A model generated the notes under the pieces. That model was not told where the DNA came from. It searched no databases and saw only the letters and a program-made list of their open reading frames with translations. DNA of 20,790 nt from an uncultured Lachnospiraceae bacterium. GTDB taxonomy: Bacteria > Bacillota > Clostridia > Lachnospirales > Lachnospiraceae. The first letter of the stretch is position 1. Every line of letters begins with the position of its first letter. The translations under genes were made by a program, and so were the position numbers. This document shows positions 14,989 through 20,790 of this stretch, piece by piece. The stretch covers positions 1 to 20,790 of the forward strand of contig CAJUHN010000040.1 in assembly GCA_910585935.1 (NCBI GenBank), written 5' to 3'.

Positions 14989-15243
14989 CTATTTTTGAAC
15001 TTCGCTTGATGGTTCATAAGGGATAGAAACATATTCTCTCTTTAAAGTCTTTTTCTTTTGGCTTTGAGGCTTTTCTTCTTTTTGTTCTTTTGCTTCATCA
15101 AATGCATCTTTAAAATCATGAAAATCCTTTTCTAAAGATTTTTTAGAATTTCGATGTTTAGTGAAATATAAAATACCACCTGCTATGGCGATTCCAAGAA
15201 TAACACAACAAACTATGAGTTTTTTGAGTTTATTTTTAGTCAT
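14989..15243 (-). CDS. Small single-pass membrane protein of unknown function
   Basis: 84 residues on the minus strand, the only minus-strand gene supported here. A basic start MTKNKLKK is followed by one hydrophobic span (about 8-27, LIVCCVILGIAIAGGILYFT). Then comes a highly charged, Lys/Glu-rich and probably disordered or helical tail with KKSLEKDFHDFKDAFDEAKE and a basic KKKTLKREY stretch. No domain is recognised. A good ribosome site AAAGGAG (read on the minus strand, about 15253-15259) supports expression. Topology is likely N-in with the tail outside, or the reverse; this cannot be decided from sequence. Confidence 0.75.
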   Translation of the reverse strand: MTKNKLKKLIVCCVILGIAIAGGILYFTKHRNSKKSLEKDFHDFKDAFDEAKEQKEEKPQSQKKKTLKREYVSIPYEPSSEVQK

Positions 15244-15359
15244 TTTATTAGCTCCTTTCTGAATATAAAGTAATTTTTTTTATTGTAATACTTTTTTGAT
15301 GAAAAGAAAAGGGATATTGTAAAAAAGTTTAAAAAAGAGGGACAGTTAGGTCTAATTTA

Positions 15360-15570
15360 AAATCAAAAGGGGACGCTCCGGCAAGGGAGTATTCCAACGA
15401 AGCCGCGCTTCCGCTCCGTTCCAGACGTAGTGGACACTAAATTCTCGGCGCGTGACCGCACCGCTCATTAAGTGCCAACGTCTTCCAAGGGGCTTCTTTT
15501 GGAATACTCCCTTGCCTTCGCTAGGTTGTTAGCTGTTCTACTGTTTGAAAAGAGAATTTCACGATAACTA
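15360..15570 (+). repeat. Dispersed palindromic repeat, copy E
   Basis: Same orientation as B and C. The closing stem of 18 perfect pairs is 15380-15397 with 15499-15516 (GGCAAGGGAGTATTCCAA and complement). The apex is the CGCGTGAC type, identical to copy D. The right end GCTGTTCTAC continues into the shared AT-rich tail ending GATAACTAT. It forms a head-to-head inverted pair with copy F, 170 nt away. Confidence 0.9.
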
Positions 15571-15637
15571 TAGAATAGAAAAAGTTGAATGATAAAAAGA
15601 GAGATGATTAACAAAATTTTGAACTTAGGAAGTTTTT

Positions 15638-15763
15638 TTGTTAAGGCTAGTTTATAAAACTTTTCAACTAATCAAAAAATGGCTGTATAAATACTGATGT
15701 TTGTTAAGACTACTTTTTTCTATCTTTTCAATTAGATATCATAGCCTATCATAACATTCATTT
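15638..15763. repeat. Degenerate 63-nt direct duplication between copies E and F
   Basis: TTGTTAAG[G/A]CTA occurs at 15638 and 15701, and CTTTTCAA[C/T]TA follows each at the same distance, giving two imperfect units of 63 nt. Beyond about 37 nt the similarity fades. No gene is seen in 15571-15739. Confidence 0.35.
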
Positions 15764-15956
15764 TTCAGAAAGTAGAATAGCCAACGAACCAGCGGAGGCA
15801 AGGAGGTATTCCAAAAGAAGCCCCTTGGAAGACGTCGGCACTTAATGAGCGAACCTGTAAAGGTTCGGCGAATTTAGTACCGCTACGTCTGGAACGGAGC
15901 GAAAGCGCGGCTTCGTTGGAATACCTCCTTGCCGGAGCGCCCCCTTTTGATTGATA
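15740..15956 (-). repeat. Dispersed palindromic repeat, copy F
   Basis: Inverted orientation. The closing stem of 18 perfect pairs is 15797-15814 with 15916-15933 (GGCAAGGAGGTATTCCAA and complement). The apex CGAACC-TGTAAA-GGTTCG is a third, unrelated hairpin. The inner pair GGCACT/AGTACC has one C-A mismatch on this strand that becomes T-G on the other. The AT-rich tail is at 15740-15780. Confidence 0.9.
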
Positions 15957-15989
15957 TAGAAAAGATAGGTTTAGAAAGGAATAAAGTAT

Positions 15990-16145
15990 AAAACAGGGAA
16001 ATTTGGAAATGAATGTAAGGAAGAGAAAAAGGAGGGGAAAGATAACATAAAATTATAAAAAAATGTAAAAACGAGAAAATAAAAGAAAATAAAAGGAAAA
16101 AAAAGAAAATAAAAGATAATTAGGAAAATACAGGAAAATATAGAG
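15990..16145 (+). other. Purine-rich (A/G) tract upstream of groESL
   Basis: Nearly all A and G on the plus strand, with GAAAATAAAAG at 16075, 16085 and 16105. No gene or clear hairpin. It could act as a curved or UP-like region for the groESL promoter, or simply be low-complexity spacer. Confidence 0.4.
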
Positions 16146-16174
16146 TTGCATATTTGGAGGAGAAACACTAATAT
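16146..16174 (+). promoter_or_regulatory. groESL promoter
   Basis: TTGCAT (16146-16151), 17 nt, TAATAT (16169-16174). The CIRCE operator begins 12 nt downstream, so the start point falls at or just before it, as in other HrcA-controlled operons. Confidence 0.65.
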
Positions 16175-16185
16175 ATAACTATCGG

Positions 16186-16212
16186 TTAGCACTCAATATA
16201 AGTGAGTGCTAA
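16186..16212 (+). promoter_or_regulatory. CIRCE operator (HrcA binding site)
   Basis: Perfect TTAGCACTC-N9-GAGTGCTAA inverted repeat, the binding site of the heat-shock repressor HrcA. It indicates that groES-groEL is repressed at normal temperature and induced when GroEL is titrated by misfolded protein. hrcA itself is not in the window. Confidence 0.98.
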
Positions 16213-16236
16213 TAAACTAAAAGGAGGAATTCGATT

Positions 16237-16521
16237 ATGAAGTTAGTACCATTAGGTGACAGAGTTGTATTGAAACAGTTAGTAGCAGAAGAAACAACAA
16301 AATCTGGAATTGTTTTACCGGGACAGGCAAAAGAAAAACCTCAACAAGCTGAGGTTATTGCAGTAGGACCAGGTGGAGTAGTAGATGGCAAAGAAGTGAC
16401 CATGCAAGTAAAAGTTGGTGATAAGGTAATCTTTTCTAAATATGCAGGGACAGAAGTGAAATTAGAAGAGGAAGAATATATTGTAGTAAAACAAAATGAT
16501 ATTTTAGCGGTTGTGGAATAA
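16237..16521 (+). CDS. groES: Co-chaperonin GroES
   Basis: 10-kDa heptameric lid of the GroEL chaperonin. The 94 residues show the family layout: MKLVPLGDRVVLKQL at the start, a mobile loop around 17-35 (ETTKSGIVLPGQAKEKPQ), VIAVGPG (about 42-48), VKVGDKVIFSKYAGTEV and the closing EEYIVVKQNDILAVVE. AAAGGAGGAATT gives a very strong ribosome site. It is first in the CIRCE-controlled operon, 19 nt before groEL. Confidence 0.98.
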   Translation: MKLVPLGDRVVLKQLVAEETTKSGIVLPGQAKEKPQQAEVIAVGPGGVVDGKEVTMQVKVGDKVIFSKYAGTEVKLEEEEYIVVKQNDILAVVE

Positions 16522-16540
16522 TTTAGGAGGATGAAAAATC

Positions 16541-18163
16541 ATGGCAAAAGAAATTAAATTTGGTGCAGAAGCCAGAGCTGCTTTAGAAGCAGGTGTAAAT
16601 AAATTAGCAAATACTGTTAGTGTAACACTAGGACCAAAAGGAAGAAATGTGGTACTTGATAAATCTTATGGAACACCTCTTATTACAAATGATGGTGTGA
16701 CTATTGCAAAAGAAATTGAATTAGAAGATGCTTTTGAAAATATGGGAGCGCAATTAGTAAAAGAAGTTGCTACCAAAACAAATGATGTAGCTGGAGATGG
16801 TACTACAACTGCTACTGTACTCGCTCAGGCGATGATTAATGAAGGAATGAAGAATTTGGCAGCAGGCGCTAATCCGATTATATTGAGAAAAGGTATGCAC
16901 AAAGCGACAGAAAAAGCAGTAGAAGCGATTGAACAGATGAGTCGTAAAGTGAGTGGAAAAGACCAAATCGCAAAAGTAGCAGCGATTTCTGCTGGTGATG
17001 AAGTAGTAGGTGATTTAGTTGCAGATGCTATGGAAAAGGTTTCTAATGATGGCGTTATTACAATTGAAGAATCTAAGACAATGAAAACAGAATTAGATCT
17101 AGTGGAAGGTATGCAGTTTGACCGTGGATATATTTCTGCTTATATGGCTACAGATATGGATAAAATGGAAGCTATCTTAGATAATCCATATATTTTAATT
17201 ACAGATAAGAAAATTTCTAATATTCAAGAAATCCTTCCTCTATTAGAACAAATTGTACAATCTGGTTCTAAATTGCTTATTATTGCAGAAGATGTAGAAG
17301 GAGAGGCATTAACTACTTTAATTGTCAATAAATTGAGAGGTACTTTCTCTGTAGTAGCTGTAAAAGCTCCTGGATATGGTGACAGAAGAAAAGAAATGTT
17401 ACAAGATATCGCAATCTTAACAGGTGGACAAGTGATTTCTGAAGAGCTAGGATTAGATTTAAAAGAAACCACTATGGATATGTTAGGACGTGCAAAATCT
17501 GTTAAAGTGCAGAAAGAAAATACCATTATCGTAGATGGAGAAGGACAGAGAGAAGAAATCGATGCTAGAATAGCTCAGATTAAAGTTCAGATTGAAGAAA
17601 CTACCTCTGATTTTGATAAAGAAAAATTACAGGAAAGACTTGCAAAATTAGCTGGTGGAGTAGCAGTTATTCGTGTTGGTGCTGCTACAGAAACAGAAAT
17701 GAAAGAGAACAAACTTCGTATGGAAGATGCTCTTGCAGCTACTAGAGCGGCAGTAGAAGAAGGAATTATCGCAGGAGGCGGTTCTTCTTATATTCATGCA
17801 GCTAAAAATGTAGCAGAATTAGCGAATACTTTAGAAGGCGATGAAAAGACAGGTGCAAATATTATTTTAAAGGCGTTAGAATCTCCATTATTCCGTATCG
17901 CAGCAAATGCTGGATTAGAGGGTTCTGTAATCGTTAACAAAGTGCGTGAACAAGAACCAGGAATAGGATTTGATGCATTGAAAGAAGAATATGTGGATAT
18001 GGTAGAAAGAGGAATTTTAGACCCTGCAAAAGTTACAAGATCTGCTCTTCAGAATGCTACCAGTGTAGCTTCTACTTTATTGACAACAGAATCTGTTGTA
18101 GCAAATATAAAAGAAGAAACACCAGCTGCTATGCCTCAAGGCGGCGGAATGGGTATGATGTAA
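16541..18163 (+). CDS. groEL: Chaperonin GroEL
   Basis: 60-kDa ATP-driven folding chaperonin, 540 residues, normal length. It has the N-terminal MAKEIKFGAEARAALEAGV, the phosphate-binding GPKGRNVVL and the nucleotide site DVAGDGTTTATVLAQAM (about 83-99). The apical domain (about 190-373) includes YISAYMATDMDKMEA. AAVEEGIIAGGGS (about 404-416) is typical of the C-terminal equatorial part, and the tail ends in PQGGGMGMM. The ribosome site TAGGAGG lies before the ATG. It is transcribed with groES and ended by the hairpin at 18190-18229. Confidence 0.99.
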   Translation: MAKEIKFGAEARAALEAGVNKLANTVSVTLGPKGRNVVLDKSYGTPLITNDGVTIAKEIELEDAFENMGAQLVKEVATKTNDVAGDGTTTATVLAQAMINEGMKNLAAGANPIILRKGMHKATEKAVEAIEQMSRKVSGKDQIAKVAAISAGDEVVGDLVADAMEKVSNDGVITIEESKTMKTELDLVEGMQFDRGYISAYMATDMDKMEAILDNPYILITDKKISNIQEILPLLEQIVQSGSKLLIIAEDVEGEALTTLIVNKLRGTFSVVAVKAPGYGDRRKEMLQDIAILTGGQVISEELGLDLKETTMDMLGRAKSVKVQKENTIIVDGEGQREEIDARIAQIKVQIEETTSDFDKEKLQERLAKLAGGVAVIRVGAATETEMKENKLRMEDALAATRAAVEEGIIAGGGSSYIHAAKNVAELANTLEGDEKTGANIILKALESPLFRIAANAGLEGSVIVNKVREQEPGIGFDALKEEYVDMVERGILDPAKVTRSALQNATSVASTLLTTESVVANIKEETPAAMPQGGGMGMM

Positions 18164-18189
18164 TAAAATCATAAAAAAATTAGACTGCT

Positions 18190-18229
18190 AAAAAACCCGA
18201 AAAGTGATATTCGCTTTTCGGGCTTTTTA
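18190..18229 (+). terminator. Intrinsic terminator of groESL
   Basis: CCCGAAAAG pairs with CTTTTCGGG, with further GTG/CGC pairing inside, followed by CTTTTTATTTT. Strong rho-independent terminator, 27 nt after the groEL stop. Confidence 0.93.
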
Positions 18230-18252
18230 TTTTAAGAGGTTTTTGCTATAAT
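18224..18252 (+). promoter_or_regulatory. Possible promoter for the DUF6106-like gene
   Basis: Consensus TATAAT at 18247-18252, 32 nt before the start codon. The -35 position (18224-18229, TTTTTA) overlaps the T run of the groESL terminator and is a poor match. Confidence 0.45.
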
Positions 18253-18283
18253 AAAAATATCAAAAAATATGGAGGAGGATTTT

Positions 18284-18787
18284 ATGAACGATTTATATTC
18301 AGAATGGATAGTAAAATGCAAAACACCTGTATGGGCGTTTCCTATCAAGATAATGATGATGTTATTTACCATAGTATTATTTCTGATAGCTCTTGGAAGG
18401 GCTATGTGGCTTTTGATTGTTATTGCGGCTGCTTTTGGTTATCTCACTTATTTTATAGGTTTGAATCTTGATTTGGAATATGAATATCTTTTTGTAGAAG
18501 GGGAATTAGATATTGATAAAATCATGGGGAAACAGACGAGAAAGAAATGTTTAGTTCTTGAAATGGATCAGATAGATGTAGTAGCACCAGAAGATTCGTA
18601 TGCTTTAGATGCATTTAAAAATGATAGTTATAAGAAAATGGATTTTTCTTCTAGAATAGCAGAGCATAAAAAATATGTGATTTATGGAAAATATAAAAAT
18701 CAAAAGGTTTGTGTTTTATTTGAGCCAAGTGAACAAATGTTACAGGATATGAAAAATAGTTCTCCTAGAAAGGTGAATTTAAAATAA
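18284..18787 (+). CDS. Membrane protein, probable DUF6106 family
   Basis: 167-residue protein starting MNDLYSEWIVKCKTPVWAFP. Two adjacent hydrophobic segments (about 22-38, MMMLFTIVLFLIALGRA, and 42-60, WLLIVIAAAFGYLTYFIGL) form a hairpin in the membrane. A soluble C-terminal part follows (about 65-167) with EYEYLFVEGELDIDKIMGK, VVAPEDSYALDAFKN and VCVLFEPSEQMLQDM. This matches my recollection of the Lachnospiraceae DUF6106 family; function unknown. The start is taken at 18284 because GGAGGAGG lies just upstream; an in-frame ATG at 18269 overlaps that ribosome site. It is separated from groEL by a terminator and from guaB by a decayed repeat. Confidence 0.75.
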   Translation: MNDLYSEWIVKCKTPVWAFPIKIMMMLFTIVLFLIALGRAMWLLIVIAAAFGYLTYFIGLNLDLEYEYLFVEGELDIDKIMGKQTRKKCLVLEMDQIDVVAPEDSYALDAFKNDSYKKMDFSSRIAEHKKYVIYGKYKNQKVCVLFEPSEQMLQDMKNSSPRKVNLK

Positions 18788-18812
18788 GGTTATTTTTTAC
18801 ATGAAAAAGATT

Positions 18813-18985
18813 TGTATAGGGAAGGAATTATTCCAGCGAAGCTGTGCCTTCGCTCCGCTCCAAACATGATGGATACTAAATTTTCGGCATATCACTGCAC
18901 TGCTCATGAAGTGTTGACGTCTTTTGAGGGGCTTTTTTTGGAATACTTTCTTCTCTACGTTACTTTGTTAGCTGTTCTAGGAATT
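18813..18985 (+). repeat. Dispersed palindromic repeat, copy G (decayed)
   Basis: Recognisable from GGAATTATTCCAGCGAAGC through GGGGCTTTTTTTGGAATAC to TTAGCTGTTCTA, in the same order as copies B, C and E, but with many substitutions, largely C/T and G/A transitions. The closing stem no longer pairs well (AAGGAATTATTCC against GGAATACTTTCTT). The apex is a mutated form of the D/E type. An open frame running across it is an accident of this decay. Confidence 0.8.
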
Positions 18986-19087
18986 AATATTATTTGGTTA
19001 AGTTTTGAATTAAGTTTGAAACTTTATCAATATTTCTAAATAATAACTGAATTATAACAAAAAGTGGAAGAAAATAGGAAAAGATTA

Positions 19088-19116
19088 TTGACAGAGGGAT
19101 ATTTTTTTGCTAAACT
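19088..19116 (+). promoter_or_regulatory. guaB promoter
   Basis: TTGACA (19088-19093), 17 nt, TAAACT (19111-19116). A second TTGACA starts at 19116, but its -10 (TAACGG at 19139) is poor. No purine riboswitch aptamer is recognisable in the short leader. Confidence 0.6.
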
Positions 19117-19176
19117 TGACAGAATAACCAAAGAAAGTTAACGGAAAATACATTTTATGAAAGAGAGGACATGAAA

Positions 19177-20631
19177 ATGGGTAAAATTATCGGTGAAGGT
19201 ATTACTTTTGATGATGTGCTTTTAGTGCCTGCTTATTCAGAGGTGATTCCTAATCAAGTAAATTTATCAACTTATCTGACAAAAAAAATTCATTTAAATA
19301 TTCCTATGATGAGCGCTGGAATGGATACTGTTACAGAACATAGAATGGCTATCGCGATGGCGCGTCAAGGTGGTATAGGAATCATTCATAAGAATATGTC
19401 TATTGAGAAACAAGCCGAAGAGGTGGATAAGGTAAAGCGTTCAGAAAATGGTGTCATCACCGATCCTTTTTCTTTATCACCAGAACATACCCTAGAAGAT
19501 GCGAATAGTTTAATGGCGAAGTTCAGAATTTCTGGTGTGCCTATTACAGAAGGTAAAAAATTAGTAGGTATTATTACGAATCGAGATTTAAAATTTGAAA
19601 CAGATTTCACGAAAAAGATTAAAGAATCTATGACATCAGAAGGGTTGGTGACAGCTAGAGAAGGGATTACTTTAGAAGAAGCAAAGAAGATTTTAGCGAA
19701 GGCAAGAAAAGAAAAATTGCCGATTGTGGATGAAGATTTCAATTTGAAAGGCTTGATTACGATTAAGGATATTGAAAAACAGATAAAATATCCATTATCA
19801 GCGAAAGATGAACAGGGGAGACTTCTCTGCGGTGCGGGAGTCGGAATTACAGCGAATGTGTTAGAGAGAGTGACAGAATTAGTGAAAGCAAAAGTGGATG
19901 TGATTGTATTAGATTCTGCACATGGACATTCTGTAAATGTATTAAATTCTCTTCGTATGATAAAAGAAAAGTTTCCAGATTTACAAGTGGTTGCTGGAAA
20001 TGTAGCGACAAGTAAAGCGACAAGGGATTTAATTGAGGCAGGAGCAGATGCAGTGAAAGTTGGAATTGGACCGGGATCAATTTGCACCACTCGTATTGTA
20101 GCTGGAATAGGTGTTCCTCAAATTACAGCGATTATGAATTGCTATGAAGTGGCAAAGGAATATGGTGTTCCGATTATTGCAGACGGCGGTATAAAATATT
20201 CTGGAGATATCACAAAGGCGATTGCAGCCGGAGGAAATGTGTGCATGATGGGAAGTATTTTTGCAGGTTGTGATGAAAGTCCGGGAATTTTTGAATTATA
20301 TCAAGGAAGAAAATATAAAGTGTATCGTGGTATGGGTTCTATTGCAGCGATGGAGAATGGAAGTAAGGACAGATATTTTCAATCAGATGCAAAGAAATTA
20401 GTCCCAGAAGGAGTAGAGGGACGTGTTGCTTATAAAGGGACAGTAGAAGATACCGTATTTCAACTGATCGGAGGTTTAAGAGCCGGAATGGGATATTGTG
20501 GTGCAAAAGATATTCTGTCTTTACAAGAAAATGCACAATTTATAAAGATTTCAGCAGCAGCTTTAAGAGAGAGTCATCCACATGATATTCATATCACAAA
20601 AGAAGCTCCTAATTATAGTGTTGATGAGTAA
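19177..20631 (+). CDS. guaB: Inosine-5'-monophosphate dehydrogenase
   Basis: Oxidises IMP to XMP with NAD+, the first committed step of GMP synthesis. The 484 residues from MGKIIGEGITFDDVLLVP contain the catalytic TIM barrel interrupted by a pair of CBS domains (about 92-205; SGVPITEGKKLVGIITNRD and LPIVDEDFNLKGLITIKD). Catalytic Cys303 lies in GPGSICTTRI, IADGGIKYSGD binds the IMP phosphate, and the mobile flap carries YRGMGS then KLVPEGVEGRV. The ATG at 19177 is eight bases after GAGAGG and gives the standard N-terminus; the ATG at 19171 is too close to it. It is single-gene, with its own promoter. Confidence 0.97.
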   Translation: MGKIIGEGITFDDVLLVPAYSEVIPNQVNLSTYLTKKIHLNIPMMSAGMDTVTEHRMAIAMARQGGIGIIHKNMSIEKQAEEVDKVKRSENGVITDPFSLSPEHTLEDANSLMAKFRISGVPITEGKKLVGIITNRDLKFETDFTKKIKESMTSEGLVTAREGITLEEAKKILAKARKEKLPIVDEDFNLKGLITIKDIEKQIKYPLSAKDEQGRLLCGAGVGITANVLERVTELVKAKVDVIVLDSAHGHSVNVLNSLRMIKEKFPDLQVVAGNVATSKATRDLIEAGADAVKVGIGPGSICTTRIVAGIGVPQITAIMNCYEVAKEYGVPIIADGGIKYSGDITKAIAAGGNVCMMGSIFAGCDESPGIFELYQGRKYKVYRGMGSIAAMENGSKDRYFQSDAKKLVPEGVEGRVAYKGTVEDTVFQLIGGLRAGMGYCGAKDILSLQENAQFIKISAAALRESHPHDIHITKEAPNYSVDE

Positions 20632-20727
20632 AGAGATATAATTTTTCTAAAAATAATGTGATATGAAATTTGAAATGATGAGGCATTTCAGTTATAAGTG
20701 CGAACTTGGGAAGAATTAGTGACTAAA

Positions 20728-20790
20728 GGTTCGCGTCGGCAAGGAAGTATTCCAGCGAAGCCGCGCTTTCGCTCCGTTCCAGACGTAGCG
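20728..20790 (+). repeat. Dispersed palindromic repeat, copy H (partial)
   Basis: Left part of a copy in the same orientation as B, cut by the window end. The 5' arm GGCAAGGAAGTATTCC (20738-20753) is the same as in copy B, followed by the GCGAAGCCGCGCTTTCG and CTCCGTTCCAGACGTAG blocks. Its far left differs from the other copies: GGTTCGCGT replaces the usual GGGGACGCTCC, and GCGAAC (20700-20705) could pair with GTTCGC (20729-20734). Confidence 0.85.

Noticed and set aside
18812..19039. 75-codon open frame over the decayed repeat copy G
   Set aside because: It has no ribosome site, is not related to any known protein, and exists only because of the decay of the repeat.
19040..19176. Purine (guanine/xanthine) riboswitch upstream of guaB
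   Set aside because: The leader after the promoter is too short and lacks the aptamer core stems.
19386..20090. 234-codon minus-strand frame
   Set aside because: Antisense shadow of guaB; the sense strand encodes clear IMP dehydrogenase motifs.

Overview
The window looks like the chromosome of a low-GC Gram-positive gut anaerobe, most likely family Lachnospiraceae. The basis is the strongly A/T-rich coding sequence, consensus-like TTGACA/TATAAT promoters, strong GGAGG ribosome sites, a perfect CIRCE operator on groESL, and protein families typical of that family (DUF6062, a DUF6106-like protein, DUF2225, a metallo-beta-lactamase lipoprotein with DUF3006). The genus cannot be fixed from the sequence alone.

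Layout: (i) 352-4171 is the conserved SRP/ribosome-maturation cluster ffh-rpsP-khpA-rimM-trmD, with a cardiolipin synthase (4200-5753) where rplS often sits. (ii) 6093-6610 is a YoeB toxin with a RelB/DinJ-type antitoxin, between two inverted copies of a dispersed repeat. (iii) 7096-9533 holds a ComEC-like MBL lipoprotein, a DUF3006 protein and aldose 1-epimerase, then glnS (9654-11327). (iv) 11328-12660 has DUF2225 flanked by structured non-coding DNA that may be mobile-element debris. (v) 12703-14869 has a MocR-type GntR/aminotransferase regulator, in which arginine replaces the PLP lysine, and a DUF6062 protein. A small membrane protein follows on the minus strand. (vi) 16146-18229 is promoter-CIRCE-groES-groEL-terminator. 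(vii) 18284-20631 has a DUF6106-like membrane protein and guaB.

The most striking content is non-coding. Eight copies (six substantially complete, two cut by the window ends) of a GC-richer palindromic repeat of about 180-215 bp lie in intergenic spaces in both orientations. Each complete copy folds into one long branched hairpin. The closing stem differs in sequence between copies but both arms change together, and the apical hairpin comes in three unrelated but self-complementary versions. This is compensatory variation of the kind expected from selection on, or hairpin-templated correction of, a folded RNA or DNA. No open frame is conserved across copies. I do not recognise it as a named family. 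It is the best candidate in the window for an undescribed element.

Smaller signals are a second hairpin family built on GTCAAATAT (11498-11587 and 14901-14939), a 14-nt motif shared by the ffh and rpsP leaders, an IS200/IS605-end-like stretch before the MocR gene, and a lone sequence resembling a type I-C CRISPR repeat.
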